Position numbers and translations under genes: made by a program. From Planococcus versutus (lineage in GTDB: Bacteria; Bacillota; Bacilli; Bacillales_A; Planococcaceae), in assembly GCF_001186155.3 (NCBI RefSeq), contig NZ_CP016541.2, forward strand, positions 1 to 64,000: 64,000 bases of DNA, written 5' to 3'. Shown here piece after piece: positions 35,342-45,619 of the stretch (the first letter of the stretch is position 1; every line of letters starts with the position of its first letter). A model generated the notes under the pieces. The model was not told the origin of the DNA, searched no databases, and was given only the letters and a program-made list of their open reading frames with translations.

Positions 35342-37300
35342 CTATGCACCTCCTCCAAATATAGCGAGTTCCTGTTTTGATACATCGACTGAAAAGACAA
35401 TGTTTTCGTCTCCTGAGATAGAAAGAACGACCTTCCCTGTTTCAAGATGTGGGATGACACGCGTCTCTGATTCCGTTAACTGCCCTTTGAATACGTTCTG
35501 GATAGCCGATAAGGATTGAGCGTCCTGTTGACCGATAAATTTGTATTGCGTCAAGTCGAACAAGGCTTTGACGTTTTCAGCGTATTCGTTGTTGGAACCA
35601 TCTGGAACGAAGTCAGAAATAAGATGTGAAGCGAAAAAGAGACCGCCAAAATACTTTCGAGCCTCGCGCATGAACTTGTTTAAATACAACACAGCCGGCT
35701 GTGAAACTTCTCGCGTGTTGATCAAGTGATGCCCTTCATCAATTAGAACTAAGAATTTCGAAGCATCTTCGAAAGCCAGTGCTCCTTTGTTGTACGCATT
35801 GAATTGCGGCGCCCCTTCTGAAATCATGCTGTCCCACAACATATTCAGAATGCTAAAGATTTGTGCCTGGTAGATTTCCGGTTTTAAGTTGGTTAAATTC
35901 CGCAAGGGGAACGATACAATGCCTTCCTCATTAAAACTCTCAATAGAAGAAGTGCCATCGAAGATGCTGCCGTAGTTGTCGACCAAGTTCGTTAGGGACA
36001 ACTCAATGTTCGATAGACGCAGCTCCCGCTCTTGTGCTAAATGTTCATGCCGTATTTGCTGGCCAAAGTCTTTGTACAGTTCCGCTCTCACTAGAGCAAG
36101 AAGGTCTGAAAATGTCGGGTATTCACTCGCTTTGAACTTGGTGATTGGAATGATTTCATCCGGATCTCTGGACCACAATTTCCGTTCAACGTACAGTTTA
36201 CGAAGCAGAATTTCAAACTCCGTACTCTCGGTCGCATTGGCCTGCGGATTGATGAAGTTGTAGAAGACGCTCATTTTCGATAGGTGCTGCGTAAAGGACT
36301 GCATTTCGTTTGTGGAGCCGTCTTCCTCATTCGTTACCGTTTTGAATACTTGGAGCGGGTTAATGATGCCGCGAGAACCATCTAGCGCAATCTCTTTGCC
36401 GCCCATCTCTTCTACCAGGCTTCTGAACTCACCGGTCACGTCCAGAATGCGGACTTTGTTGCCTTTGCTGGCTTGATCCATCACCGTCTTCTTTAGCAGC
36501 GTAGATTTACCGGAGCCCATCTTTCCGACCATCAACGCGTTATAGGACTTCCGGTTTTTATCTTTGTGGAACAGGTCAAAGACCACGCTGCCGTTTGTTT
36601 CCGTCGTCCCATAATAGGTGCCATGCTCGTCCGTTAAGCTGGTGTAATGAAAGGGATAACCACCGGCAACCGATAAAGCTTGAATCTCCTTCCCTTTCCG
36701 CTTGTTGATGAATTGCAATTGATTATCGTAGCTGGCAAAGATACCGGACCACAAATAATCCTGCTCATTCAGCAAAACTGAGCCCCGGAAGTTCAAGCTT
36801 TCCAACTCATCCAATACCTGACGCACGCGCTGCTCCAGCTCCTCAAACGTCTTGGCTTTCACATACGCCCGGAGATGGATTCGCTTCATGATTTCGCCTT
36901 TGGTGATTTGCTTGTAGACGCCATCAAGTTCTTCGTAACTGGCTTTGGCATCGATACGATCCACATTGTCTTTCGCTGTTTGGTAGCGGGTATTCTGTTC
37001 GGCCATGGATTTGTTGATGGATTCAATGATTTCTTTTTTGTCCGCTGTGGCCACGTCCAGCGTGACGACTGCGTGTTCAATCCGCATCAATTCTTCCAGC
37101 CAGAAGTCACTGACCAGCGATTGGTACTTGTAGACATGAATGCAAGAGATATAGCCGTCTCCTGTCTTCACGTAGCCACTCTCGAATTTGATGCCGCCTT
37201 GTGGTTGAATCTTTGAAAGCAGGTAGGGATTGAATCCTCTTTCCGCTTTCACCTCATTATCATTTTTCGGTTTCAGTAATGCGCTTAAAACATTCAACAT
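35342..37300 (-). CDS. VirB4/TrsE-like conjugation ATPase
   Basis: 652 residues. Walker A VGKMGSGKSTLLKK (about residues 263-276), Walker B KFLVLIDEGHHLI (about 523-535), and the C-terminal Gln/Arg region FIGQQDAQSLSAIQNVF. The N-terminal 200 residues are the VirB4 docking part. It powers assembly of the secretion channel with VirB6 and VirB3. It follows the TrsD-like gene by 11 bp. Confidence 0.92.
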   Translation of the reverse strand: MLNVLSALLKPKNDNEVKAERGFNPYLLSKIQPQGGIKFESGYVKTGDGYISCIHVYKYQSLVSDFWLEELMRIEHAVVTLDVATADKKEIIESINKSMAEQNTRYQTAKDNVDRIDAKASYEELDGVYKQITKGEIMKRIHLRAYVKAKTFEELEQRVRQVLDELESLNFRGSVLLNEQDYLWSGIFASYDNQLQFINKRKGKEIQALSVAGGYPFHYTSLTDEHGTYYGTTETNGSVVFDLFHKDKNRKSYNALMVGKMGSGKSTLLKKTVMDQASKGNKVRILDVTGEFRSLVEEMGGKEIALDGSRGIINPLQVFKTVTNEEDGSTNEMQSFTQHLSKMSVFYNFINPQANATESTEFEILLRKLYVERKLWSRDPDEIIPITKFKASEYPTFSDLLALVRAELYKDFGQQIRHEHLAQERELRLSNIELSLTNLVDNYGSIFDGTSSIESFNEEGIVSFPLRNLTNLKPEIYQAQIFSILNMLWDSMISEGAPQFNAYNKGALAFEDASKFLVLIDEGHHLINTREVSQPAVLYLNKFMREARKYFGGLFFASHLISDFVPDGSNNEYAENVKALFDLTQYKFIGQQDAQSLSAIQNVFKGQLTESETRVIPHLETGKVVLSISGDENIVFSVDVSKQELAIFGGGA

Positions 37301-37311
37301 GTCGTGTCCTC

Positions 37312-37941
37312 CTAGACTTCGGATAGTGGTTTAGAATTTAAGTTCGCTAACTGATACAGGATGCTCAGTTTCTTTTCCAGCGATAATTCACGGAGCGGGT
37401 TGCTGCGTGCCATCAATTTTCGTGCATGAACTTTGTTCTCCAGCATGGTTTTCAAATCATTGCTGTAGATGAACAGGAAGAATTCGCGGTCTGTGCGGTT
37501 GTTTTCTAGAAACTCCAGGTCTTTCAATTTCTTTTCCAAGTGTGGCAGGTAATAGGGATTCTGATTCCGTCGAATATCGCGCATGACGTGCCGTTTTGGA
37601 ATCTCCAGATTGACCGGCGTATTGAGCGGGACCACTTTAACGGATGGCAAGTAGGCTTGAAAAAAGTGAGCCAGCGAATAGATATCGTTGTCTTTATCTG
37701 TTTCATTCAATGAATAGATATCCTTACTGGTGATTTGAAGGATCTCCATGAATTCACCATTCCGCATTTCAAAGAATTCGGAATCGGTGATGTCGACGAT
37801 GGGTGCAATATCCGCAAAAGAGGACAGGACTTTCTTTTTCGTGTTGTGCGCTTTCCGGTCCGCGGCAATGTCCCGCTCATCTAGCAGGGCAGTCCGGCTT
37901 TTGGATTTCGCACGTCTCTTTGTTTCTTCAAATAGGGCCAT
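37312..37941 (-). CDS. TrsD/TraD-like conjugation protein
   Basis: 209 residues, hydrophilic: FADIAPIVDITDSEFFEMRN then FMEILQITSKDIYSLNETDK and FFLFIYSNDLKTMLENKVHA. This resembles the separate VirB4 N-terminal-like subunit called TrsD in staphylococcal pGO1/pSK41 systems. It starts 3 bp after the TrsC-like gene stop and runs into VirB4. Confidence 0.75.
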   Translation of the reverse strand: MALFEETKRRAKSKSRTALLDERDIAADRKAHNTKKKVLSSFADIAPIVDITDSEFFEMRNGEFMEILQITSKDIYSLNETDKDNDIYSLAHFFQAYLPSVKVVPLNTPVNLEIPKRHVMRDIRRNQNPYYLPHLEKKLKDLEFLENNRTDREFFLFIYSNDLKTMLENKVHARKLMARSNPLRELSLEKKLSILYQLANLNSKPLSEV

Positions 37942-37943
37942 CT

Positions 37944-38237
37944 TTATTCCTCCTCCTCGTAATCAATTGCGCTATACGTGTCTTTTTTTCGGACCATTGC
38001 GTACAGAATCGCTTGATTCATTCGTTTCTGCGGATTCGTAGTAGGGCGGATGATCAGAAAGAGCCCGAACAAAACCAGAAATCCGGTAAACGGCCAGACC
38101 AGCGATGAATGAACGAACGGCAAAGCAATCATCCGGAAAACAATCAAGCCAATGATGAGAAACAGATCGAACAGGTACAGTGCTTTGTTGATTTTCAATT
38201 CCGTCGTGATTTCATTCGGAATTTGGTAGATTCTCAT
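37944..38237 (-). CDS. VirB3/TrsC-like membrane protein
   Basis: 97 residues from the ATG at 38237 (GGAGCTGATATCC just upstream). MRIYQIPNEITTELKINKAL, then two membrane helices (FDLFLIIGLIVFRMIALPF and FTGFLVLFGLFLIIRPT), then RMNQAILYAMVRKKDTY. Typical small protein encoded before VirB4 in these operons. Confidence 0.75.
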   Translation of the reverse strand: MRIYQIPNEITTELKINKALYLFDLFLIIGLIVFRMIALPFVHSSLVWPFTGFLVLFGLFLIIRPTTNPQKRMNQAILYAMVRKKDTYSAIDYEEEE

Positions 38238-38283
38238 GGATATCAGCTCCTTTAGGAACGAAAAAAGAGACAGCTGCAAGCAG

Positions 38284-40661
38284 TTATCTCCCTCGCCGGT
38301 AATTCTTGATGCGGTCTATTGTGTTCGAACTTTCTTGGTTCAAATGATGCGTATGTGGCCTGCGCATATCGTTCACGTTTGTTTGGTCCGTTTGTTGCGT
38401 ATGCTGCGGATGATTCCGGTTAACCATTGTTTCATTCACGATGTTTTCGCGGGAAGCACTGTCTTGATTAATCGTCCGGTTAGATCCGCTGCTTGATGTG
38501 GATGAAGCACCTGGCGCAGCAGGTGTATCGGAATGGAATTCGCCCCCACCAGAAGCGCCGCTCGTATTCGAGGTCACGTTTCTGGTGCCTTGTGTCGTGT
38601 TGCCTTGTGTTTCGTTCACCCTGACGTTTTCATCAATCGTTTGATCACCGCCAGAGCAGTTGATGGTAGTGGTGCTTTGTTGACGCGCAGAAGGACCACT
38701 GCTGGTTTTAGTGCGGTTTGGTCCTACCGTTGACGCTGGAGCCGTTGCAGAGTTGCTTGGATTCGGACTTGCTGTCATACGCGGACCAGAAGTGGAACTT
38801 CCTGCTGAGCTGTCACGAACTGCGGAATTGCCTTCTTTTTGTTCATGGATGCTTTCAAGTTCGTCATCTGTTCCAGCTGTTGGGTGTTCCATACGCTGGT
38901 TCTGGATACTGCCAGTAGTCACTGCCGGTGATGATCTGCCACTTGTACGATTTGTATCGTTTAGCGATGGAGCAGAACCACTTGAACCAACCAATCTTGG
39001 ACTAGCTCCAGAAGCGTTAGAATCGCTGCTTTCTAAATCATTTGGCGAAGGTATTTGTCCTCCAACTGCTCCCGCACCTTGTGGGGGCTCCTGAGGCCCT
39101 TTTTCATTGCCTGGTAAAATAACTCTTCCTGAATGTGTGTGTCTAAGAGAGGTCCCATCATTTCCAACAGTTTTATTTGATTCCGTACTTCCTGTTGTGT
39201 TTTCTTTCGAAAGTTCACTGTCATCATTCGGAGAAGGTAACTGTCCGTTTTTCTCACTATTTTCCTTTTCATCTGATTCCATATGAGGTCCCTTTTGGCC
39301 AGCTGACCCACTAGCATGTGCTAAATCAGCGGAAATTTCACTGCCAGCCAAGCCGGTCTGAGTCCCCCTTTTTTCGCACTGTCATTCGGAGATGTGGCAT
39401 TTTCAGTAGCTGCTCCATTCTTATTCTGACGACCTGCCAGTTTCTCACCCTGTCCATTCTCTTCTTCAGAACTGCCAGAACCACGGAAGCGGCTCATGGT
39501 GTTCATTGCCGCTCCACCGGCACCGGAAATCAACTTGCCACCGGCATAAGCTCCTGCCAAGACACCCCAGCCGTTTTTAAGACCGGCATCGATGCCGAAT
39601 AAGCGCTCCACAATGTTCGGTCCATCTATAACGGCGACCGAGAAAGCGATTAAGGCAATCAAATAGGCCAAGCCATCCAATTCAGCAGCTACGTACGCAG
39701 TGCCAATCATATAGATCTTCATGGAGAGAAAAATCAAGATAATCACGAGAAACGTATTCAAAATGGATTGCATGATTTTTTTCGTTTTTTGTCCATCGTG
39801 TATATCGGCTGGAGCCACAAGTAAGGCCAGGATGTAGTTGAATGTTAATTCAAAAGACAGCCTGGCCAATTTGTATGCGATTGAGAAAAGCGTAAATGCC
39901 ATAACAGCTAGGGTCGTCAATAATGTGAGCCAGTTGATATTATAGCGGTAATAGAATTCGTTTGTCCAAGGCATCAATGTGCTGTCTTCGAGCTCTACCA
40001 ATTCTTTCTCAGTGATGGACCAAGTTAATTTATGTGATACAATATCTCTTCCTTCCGGTGTTAATTCTAACTCATCTCTTTTTGCATCCAGCTTTTCTGT
40101 GACAGAAAGGTGGGCAATCATGGAAAGCGGAAGTGTATTCGGTGGATCGAGTTCGGTTGTTTCCCAATCCTTTTTATCGAACTCCAATAAATCTGTGAGC
40201 TGCCTTGAAATGATGTTGTCAGATAAAGAGCCTTCGCCTTCATCATATAATTCACTCGTATTGATGGCGTTGATGGCACCATCCGTAAATTCGTTGGCCT
40301 TGCCCATCCCTTGAGACAGCGCCACTACAATAGCCAGCGCAATAAACAAATTCATGGCTATGCCTTCGCGATCAAATTTCTTCTGGAATATTAGCAAGTA
40401 ACCGGTATAAAGCAGACTGAACGCTAAAAGAATGTACAAAAAAGGACGTATCGTGTCAACGAACGTCGCAATTTCTGGATTTTGAAAGAATTGTTTGACG
40501 AGCAGTACTTCGTCTGTCACTTTTTCGAGTCCATCTACTATAAAGGCAAGTCCTTTAACAAACACCCACCCCAACCAGCGAACCATGTCGCTGATTGCGG
40601 TGCCGATGCTTAAAAACTCACTGAATTCTTCAATTTTTTCTACAATTTCTGTATCTTTCAT
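38284..40661 (-). pseudogene. VirB6/TrbL-like channel protein (pLS20_p028 type), split by a homopolymer frameshift
   Basis: The first frame (39321-40661, 446 codons) has an N-terminal amphipathic start MKDTEIVEKIEEFSEFLSIG and six or more membrane helices (FLYILLAFSLLYTGYLLIF, MNLFIALAIVVALSQ, WLTLLTTLAVMAFTLFSIAY, LLVAPADIHDGQ, IILIFLSMKIYMIG, YLIALIAFSVAVI). The second frame (38284-39351) is a 355-residue Ser/Thr/Asn/Gly-rich tail. The frames meet at A6G5 (about 39364-39374): one added base joins AKKGG... to TGLAGSEISADLA. The whole would be about 790 residues, normal for VirB6-like proteins with a long soluble tail. As written the protein ends early after the membrane part. Read error, true loss of the tail, or slippage on the run are all possible. 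Confidence 0.75.
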
Positions 40662-40707
40662 TCTACTTCACTCTCCTGTAATCCTAAGAACCGTATAGTC
40701 CTTGTTG

Positions 40708-41106
40708 TTACTGATGGAGTTTCACAAAGTGAGTGAGCTCTTCAGTCAAACGTGTACCCTCATAGCTTTCTACTTCAAAACTCCCTTTTACTTTATTGTC
40801 TTCGACATAATAAAGTTCATTGTAAGTATCAAAGCCATCAAAAGGCAATACAGGGCGATTATCTTCTGCACCTTCTTCCGACTGATAAACGTTGTATATG
40901 CCAATTTCAATTTCTTCGCTCTCAGCTACACCCTTTACATATTCTTCGAATTCTTCGCCGTTGTCATTCACAACCAGGAGAAATCCATTCTTATCTTCTT
41001 CCATATATTCTTTTACATCTTCAACGTAAATCTGCTTGAAGTATTCTTTTTCGCCACAGCCGACCAACATCAGAACGGCAGTCAACAGAATAACCATTTT
41101 TTTCAT
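40708..41106 (-). CDS. Lipoprotein of the transfer operon
   Basis: 132 residues from the ATG at 41106 (GGAGTGATTTTA upstream). Signal MKKMVILLTAVLMLVGC with lipobox Cys17. The domain reads YMEEDKNGFLLVVNDNGEEF and EEIEIGIYNVYQSEEG, which suggests a thioredoxin-like fold without the CxxC. Surface partner of the channel by position. Confidence 0.65.
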   Translation of the reverse strand: MKKMVILLTAVLMLVGCGEKEYFKQIYVEDVKEYMEEDKNGFLLVVNDNGEEFEEYVKGVAESEEIEIGIYNVYQSEEGAEDNRPVLPFDGFDTYNELYYVEDNKVKGSFEVESYEGTRLTEELTHFVKLHQ

Positions 41107-41148
41107 TAAAATCACTCCTATATAGTAATTATGAGAATGCGTCACTGC

Positions 41149-41367
41149 CTATAATTGATTCACCAGTAAGTCCTTAATCGTCATATCCAGTTGATCATCG
41201 AACTTTTCAACCAATGTCACATGCTTCTTCTTTCCGCTTTCGAGATCCTTTTCTTTATAGACCGTCAACATTCCATCTATCAGTTTAACAGTTAACACGT
41301 CCCCTGCATTGAGCCGATTTTCACGGGTTAACAAATAGCGGTCCAGCTGTTCCAGCTTCACATTCAT
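41149..41367 (-). CDS. Small hypothetical protein of the transfer operon
   Basis: 72 residues. LTVKLIDGMLTVYKEKDLES is beta-rich, and the end KFDDQLDMTIKDLLVNQL helical. Its start overlaps the coupling protein stop by 4 bp (ATGA type), so translation is coupled. Confidence 0.6.
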   Translation of the reverse strand: MNVKLEQLDRYLLTRENRLNAGDVLTVKLIDGMLTVYKEKDLESGKKKHVTLVEKFDDQLDMTIKDLLVNQL

Positions 41368-43925
41368 TTGGTTACACGCTCCTGTTCTTCTTTTAGTTTC
41401 GTTAAGACGCCGTTTATCTTCGTTAAAATGACAGAACAGAACTTGTCTTCGAATTGGTGAGTACTGGCCAAGACGAATTCCCGAAAGTCGATGATGCCCA
41501 TATCCAGGTAGTGTTCCGGATTTTCAGTGTCTATATTTCGAAGGAAAGTGCTATTGAAGAGGTGCTCTACTTTGTAATGCTCGTTCACATACTCATTGAA
41601 TGCTGCTTCTTTTTGCATGTCGGCTTTTCGTTTCTGGTGTCTATTGGACCTGCTGTTCTGTTTGGTCGAAGCAACCTCCGCTTCAACCATTTTTTGTTTT
41701 TCTCGCAACTGCTTTTGTTCCTCCTGCCTCTTCAGAGAACCCTTTTTGACCGTCTGTAAGTTGTCGGCAAAGTTATTGGTGTAGAAGGAAGCGCGCAGCT
41801 GATTCAGATCGGTCATGGAATGTTCGCACGGGATGTCGATGTCATTAATGGAGTTATCGGTGTTGTAGAACTCCGACAGGTATTCCCAGCGGTATTTCAA
41901 TGCGGTTTTGCCAGTCAAGAAAATCGGGTAAGACTTGATTCGTTTCCGCTCCTTATCTTGCCGTTTGATAATGCGGATCACAATCATCTCTCCTTCTTTC
42001 AGTCCCATGACTTCCGTAGCCGTCATTAGTCTTCTAGAATCCACGCTTTCTGTTTTAGATTTACTCATGGACAGAGTCTGGCCGGAGCGGGACTTGGTGA
42101 GGATGGTTTCTTCTCCCAGCTTCTTGGAAATCAATTCAGCTGTTGATTCATCCGCGGTCAACAAATAGAGCGTATTCCCACAGTTTCCGTCAATGGTCTT
42201 CCAATCGTCGCCATACAGGTTCTCCAACTGGGCATACGCTTGGATAACCAAGTTAAAACGGATATTCCGCCCGAGACAGACGGTCACAATATTGGCCATG
42301 CCTTCAATCGCCGGCATGTTTCCGAATTCATCGAGGATGAAAATAACTTCCCGGTGGCATTTACCACCTTCTGAATTCGAAGCAATGCGGGCCAAGTTGG
42401 TATAGACTTGCTTCACATAGAGCGAAGCAATGACATTCAACGTAGCATCGTAATCGGGTACAATCATGAATACTGCTGTTGGCTTGTCGAAGTCCATGAT
42501 GGCCATCATTTCAACGTTCGCATTGTTCACTTCATATTCTAGGAGTCCTTCGTGAACTTTCTCTTTATCTTTCCGCTCCCGCGTAATCAATCCGGTGATG
42601 TTCACCACGGTTACCTTTTTTTCAGCCGTTATCGTAAAGGAATCACCAACCTGTAGCGGGTTCTTATGGAATAACGTAAACATGCCATCCGCATCCGTTC
42701 GAATCGTCGCTGTTTTATTCCCAGAAAAGATCACATGGATTCGCGTGTCGGGTGCGGCCTTTCCTTTGATCCAACGCGAAAACCCGATTTTGGACATGTC
42801 GTATGAATTACGGGAGGTCAGTTTAGCCGTGCCATCGAGCGTGAAAACACCGAGTTTGGCATTCGCGTTGGCCAAAATACTAGCTCTGGTTTGCCCACTG
42901 GAGAAGTTGATGGTGGCGTACTGCATTTTAGCCGGATGATTTTCTGGAAACTTGGAAAAGAAATCATCTAGGGCACTGACTTCCTCCCCATCTTCATTTT
43001 TCATCATCCGCGTGCCCAAATCCGAGAGCATCAATGCCACATTGTACATGTTAATCTTTTCCCGCTCCATTTTGCATTGCTCGCACAACGCCAGAATCAG
43101 CGCGGTGCATAAATCCGTTGCCGAGTTCGCCCAGAAGGGATCTTTCGCTTTCGGATCGTGATAGAGCATAAAGGCTACGGAGCGGGCGTATTGTTGGGAT
43201 AACGAAAAGTTGCCTTCCATAAACGCGTCAATGGTGAGCTGCAGTAGATTGTAGGACATACTCTGAATCGGATTCATCAGATTCAGCACTTCGACATGGT
43301 AACCGAGTCCTTCGAGCGTTTCTTTAGAGGCGGCGTATAGCTCGCCTTTGGGATCGTTTAAAATCATGCTGGCTTGTTGTTCTGCGCGGCTGTAAATGTC
43401 GATGGCTGAAAAGACGAATGTTTCGCCTTTCCCGCTTCGAGTCGTCCCAATTACCATGTTGTTTACCGGACTGTCGTCGATAAAGAGTCTTTTTTTATAG
43501 CGACCTACGGGCACCCCACCATTCCCGTTGAACCGCTCCCCTTTTTCGGGAACATCTCGGTATTGGTCTTGGATTTCCTTAAACGTGGTAAAACGGGCAC
43601 TGCCCTTTTGTTCTTTCTTAATTTGACCGTAGTTTGTGATGTATTTGAAGACCAGGACTGCAGCCGCTATGAATGAAACCAGAAACAGCACGACATAAAC
43701 AGCCGACGCTGTACCCAGGAACGGAAAACTGTAAATCATGGATGTTGTCAGATTGACCGATTCGGGTTCAAGTAAATTACCGGTGCCAAGTGTTTTTTGG
43801 AATACTTCGGCTACCACATTCACCAAAAAGTTCAGTGTAAGAAAAAAGAATGTGAATGAACCGGCTAGGATCAGCAATGGAATCCCAATCTTTTTCAGGT
43901 AAAAGGTAAAACGGTCATTAAACAT
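41364..43925 (-). CDS. VirD4/TraG-type coupling protein
   Basis: 853 residues. Two N-terminal membrane helices (IGIPLLILAGSFTFFFLTLN and AVYVVLFLVSFIAAAVLVF). Walker A GTTRSGKGE near residue 155, ASMILNDPKGELYAAS, Walker B VIFILDEFGNMPAIEG near residue 530, then GNCGNTLYLLTADESTAE. An insertion with a beta domain (ADGMFTLFHKNPLQVGDSF) sits between the Walker motifs. The basic, helical C-terminus is a likely relaxase contact. It takes the relaxase-DNA complex to the channel. Confidence 0.93.
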   Translation of the reverse strand: MFNDRFTFYLKKIGIPLLILAGSFTFFFLTLNFLVNVVAEVFQKTLGTGNLLEPESVNLTTSMIYSFPFLGTASAVYVVLFLVSFIAAAVLVFKYITNYGQIKKEQKGSARFTTFKEIQDQYRDVPEKGERFNGNGGVPVGRYKKRLFIDDSPVNNMVIGTTRSGKGETFVFSAIDIYSRAEQQASMILNDPKGELYAASKETLEGLGYHVEVLNLMNPIQSMSYNLLQLTIDAFMEGNFSLSQQYARSVAFMLYHDPKAKDPFWANSATDLCTALILALCEQCKMEREKINMYNVALMLSDLGTRMMKNEDGEEVSALDDFFSKFPENHPAKMQYATINFSSGQTRASILANANAKLGVFTLDGTAKLTSRNSYDMSKIGFSRWIKGKAAPDTRIHVIFSGNKTATIRTDADGMFTLFHKNPLQVGDSFTITAEKKVTVVNITGLITRERKDKEKVHEGLLEYEVNNANVEMMAIMDFDKPTAVFMIVPDYDATLNVIASLYVKQVYTNLARIASNSEGGKCHREVIFILDEFGNMPAIEGMANIVTVCLGRNIRFNLVIQAYAQLENLYGDDWKTIDGNCGNTLYLLTADESTAELISKKLGEETILTKSRSGQTLSMSKSKTESVDSRRLMTATEVMGLKEGEMIVIRIIKRQDKERKRIKSYPIFLTGKTALKYRWEYLSEFYNTDNSINDIDIPCEHSMTDLNQLRASFYTNNFADNLQTVKKGSLKRQEEQKQLREKQKMVEAEVASTKQNSRSNRHQKRKADMQKEAAFNEYVNEHYKVEHLFNSTFLRNIDTENPEHYLDMGIIDFREFVLASTHQFEDKFCSVILTKINGVLTKLKEEQERVTK

Positions 43926-43950
43926 GCTCTAATTGCCTCCCCCTCTTCAG

Positions 43951-45072
43951 TTATAGTGCAGCCAGTTCCTCTTTTTTCTTTTTCAATTCAGCATTGAGGG
44001 CTTTAATCGCCTTGGTATCCTTCTTCGCGTCTTTTTTTGCATCTGCTAAGTTAGTCTCAAGAGTTTTGATTTCGGCAGTCAGCACCTCGTGCAAATCGAT
44101 TTTCTGCTTCAATTCGTCGCTGTTGTTGTTATTTAGTTCTACTTTTGCCTCTTCGATCTTCCCGAGCTTCAGGAGACCGTAGGTTTTCATTTCAGAACGT
44201 TCAACCGTCATGTTAATCGAAGGAAGGTTCATTATTAGTTTGTAATCCCCTTCAAAGTAAGCCAAATCGAATCGCGCTTCGTTTGTGGGGTACAGTTGGT
44301 TAAATTCGTTGATTTTCTGGGTCTTTTCCGCTTTGTCCAATTGTGGATTCTTCAGGATGAGTGTTTCTACATACACGGTATCCTCCATGATTTGGACAGC
44401 TTTTTCAAATTCGCTCTTCTTCAAATAAAGAGTAGCTAGGATCCGTTTTTGACTTTCGGTTAACTCCTCTTTTGCCTCGAGGGATGTTAGGAATATCTCC
44501 TCTTCTCCTAAAAGACCGTACTCATAGGTTTCAATGGTTTCTTCCTGCTGACTGACAATGCTGCGCCCTTCCTCTAGAGCCTCCTCATATTGGGCTTTCT
44601 GCAGGAAGTACAAAACTCCGAGGAACAGCAGCCCCACTCCTAAGACAGCGACGAGTGAATACACCGTGACCCGCTGCCACTTCTTTAATCGAGAAATGCG
44701 ATCTTTATTGACGTTGATCAGCGCGCGATCTATTTTCTCTTCTTTCTTGAATTCTTCTGGCGTTAGCTTTTCAAGCTGTTCCAGCAAAAACAGCTTGTCC
44801 GCCTGTTTTTCTTTGTCGACACGGATTTTTGTCGCCTTGTCTTTGATTTGATGGTAAATGTTCGGGTAATCATAGGAGCCAAAGTTGAACACGCCCTTAT
44901 AAAGATCGAGACCGTCTTTCCCAATCACAAAAAACTCAGCAGTGGCTTCACGTTGTTCATTCCGGTACGTCAATTCCAATTCATGTGTCAGTGCAACCGC
45001 TTGACCAAATTCAATCTTTTCATGATTCGCGATGGCGTCGGCTGGTGCGCCTACAAATAGTATCTTTAACAT
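43951..45072 (-). CDS. Membrane protein with pseudokinase-like N-terminus and TPR-like C-terminus
   Basis: 373 residues. A soluble N-terminal domain of about 140 residues (FFVIGKDGLDLYKGVFNFGS), one membrane helix (VTVYSLVAVLGVGLLFLGVL), and an outside part of helical repeats (LATLYLKKSEFEKAVQIMED, FDLAYFEGDYKLIMNLPS, LLKLGKIEEAKVELNNN) ending in a coiled coil rich in Lys and Ala. The layout recalls EssB/TrsJ-type proteins. It lies between the pilin-like and coupling protein genes. Confidence 0.6.
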   Translation of the reverse strand: MLKILFVGAPADAIANHEKIEFGQAVALTHELELTYRNEQREATAEFFVIGKDGLDLYKGVFNFGSYDYPNIYHQIKDKATKIRVDKEKQADKLFLLEQLEKLTPEEFKKEEKIDRALINVNKDRISRLKKWQRVTVYSLVAVLGVGLLFLGVLYFLQKAQYEEALEEGRSIVSQQEETIETYEYGLLGEEEIFLTSLEAKEELTESQKRILATLYLKKSEFEKAVQIMEDTVYVETLILKNPQLDKAEKTQKINEFNQLYPTNEARFDLAYFEGDYKLIMNLPSINMTVERSEMKTYGLLKLGKIEEAKVELNNNNSDELKQKIDLHEVLTAEIKTLETNLADAKKDAKKDTKAIKALNAELKKKKEELAAL

Positions 45073-45143
45073 TGAACAGTTCTCCTTTAGCTAGTTAATA
45101 GAAAAAAGCCACTCATTCCGAAGCGGCTCTTCCTCTGTACTTA

Positions 45144-45371
45144 TTAAAATTTAATGTTGCTGTCAATGCCTTCTGCAAGCCCATAAGCTCCCATCACAAT
45201 GACCAACCCGACGGCTGCACCGATAAACCAACCGATGGCTTTCCCACGTCCGCGATCTCCACCCAGCATCAACGTGAACCCACCGATACAAAAAGCGATA
45301 GCTGCAGCAATCAACCCTAATCGTTGGGCCCATTCCAATATACTTAAACCCGTTTCGATTAATCCATCCAT
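45144..45371 (-). CDS. VirB2-like small two-helix membrane protein
   Basis: 75 residues: LIAAAIAFCIGGFTLMLGG and AIGWFIGAAVGLVIVMGAYG joined by a short basic loop DRGRGK. This is the shape of VirB2/TrbC pilin-type subunits, here without a cleaved signal peptide. A short hairpin (AGCC / GGCT) follows at about 45103-45131. Confidence 0.65.
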   Translation of the reverse strand: MDGLIETGLSILEWAQRLGLIAAAIAFCIGGFTLMLGGDRGRGKAIGWFIGAAVGLVIVMGAYGLAEGIDSNIKF

Positions 45372-45398
45372 TTAAACCCCTCCTTTGCCGTTTATCTC

Positions 45399-45590
45399 TT
45401 AGTTTTGTGAACCCGTGCTAGGACTTGCGGCTTTCCGCTCTTTCTTCAAGAGGTTCATTAACAACGGAATGTTTTCAGCAATCACTTCTTGATGCTTCTC
45501 CTCTAACCAGTCGTCGTAATCTTTGCCGTTATAAGCAAGGAGGTGCTCGGCATTTGTCTTCAGTTCTTTTTGCTCTTTTGTTGCTGCCAT
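45399..45590 (-). CDS. Small first gene of the transfer operon
   Basis: 63 residues from the ATG at 45590 (MAATKEQKELKTNAEHLLAY); a start at 45629 is possible. Hydrophilic, helical, with DWLEEKHQEVIAENIPLLM. No known family. Confidence 0.5.
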   Translation of the reverse strand: MAATKEQKELKTNAEHLLAYNGKDYDDWLEEKHQEVIAENIPLLMNLLKKERKAASPSTGSQN

Positions 45591-45619
45591 TTCTAAAACC
45601 GCCTTTCGATTTGGTAGGT

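Noticed and set aside
35316..37216. Rightward ORFs opposite virB4
   Set aside because: Shadow frames of the ATPase gene without ribosome sites or known motifs.
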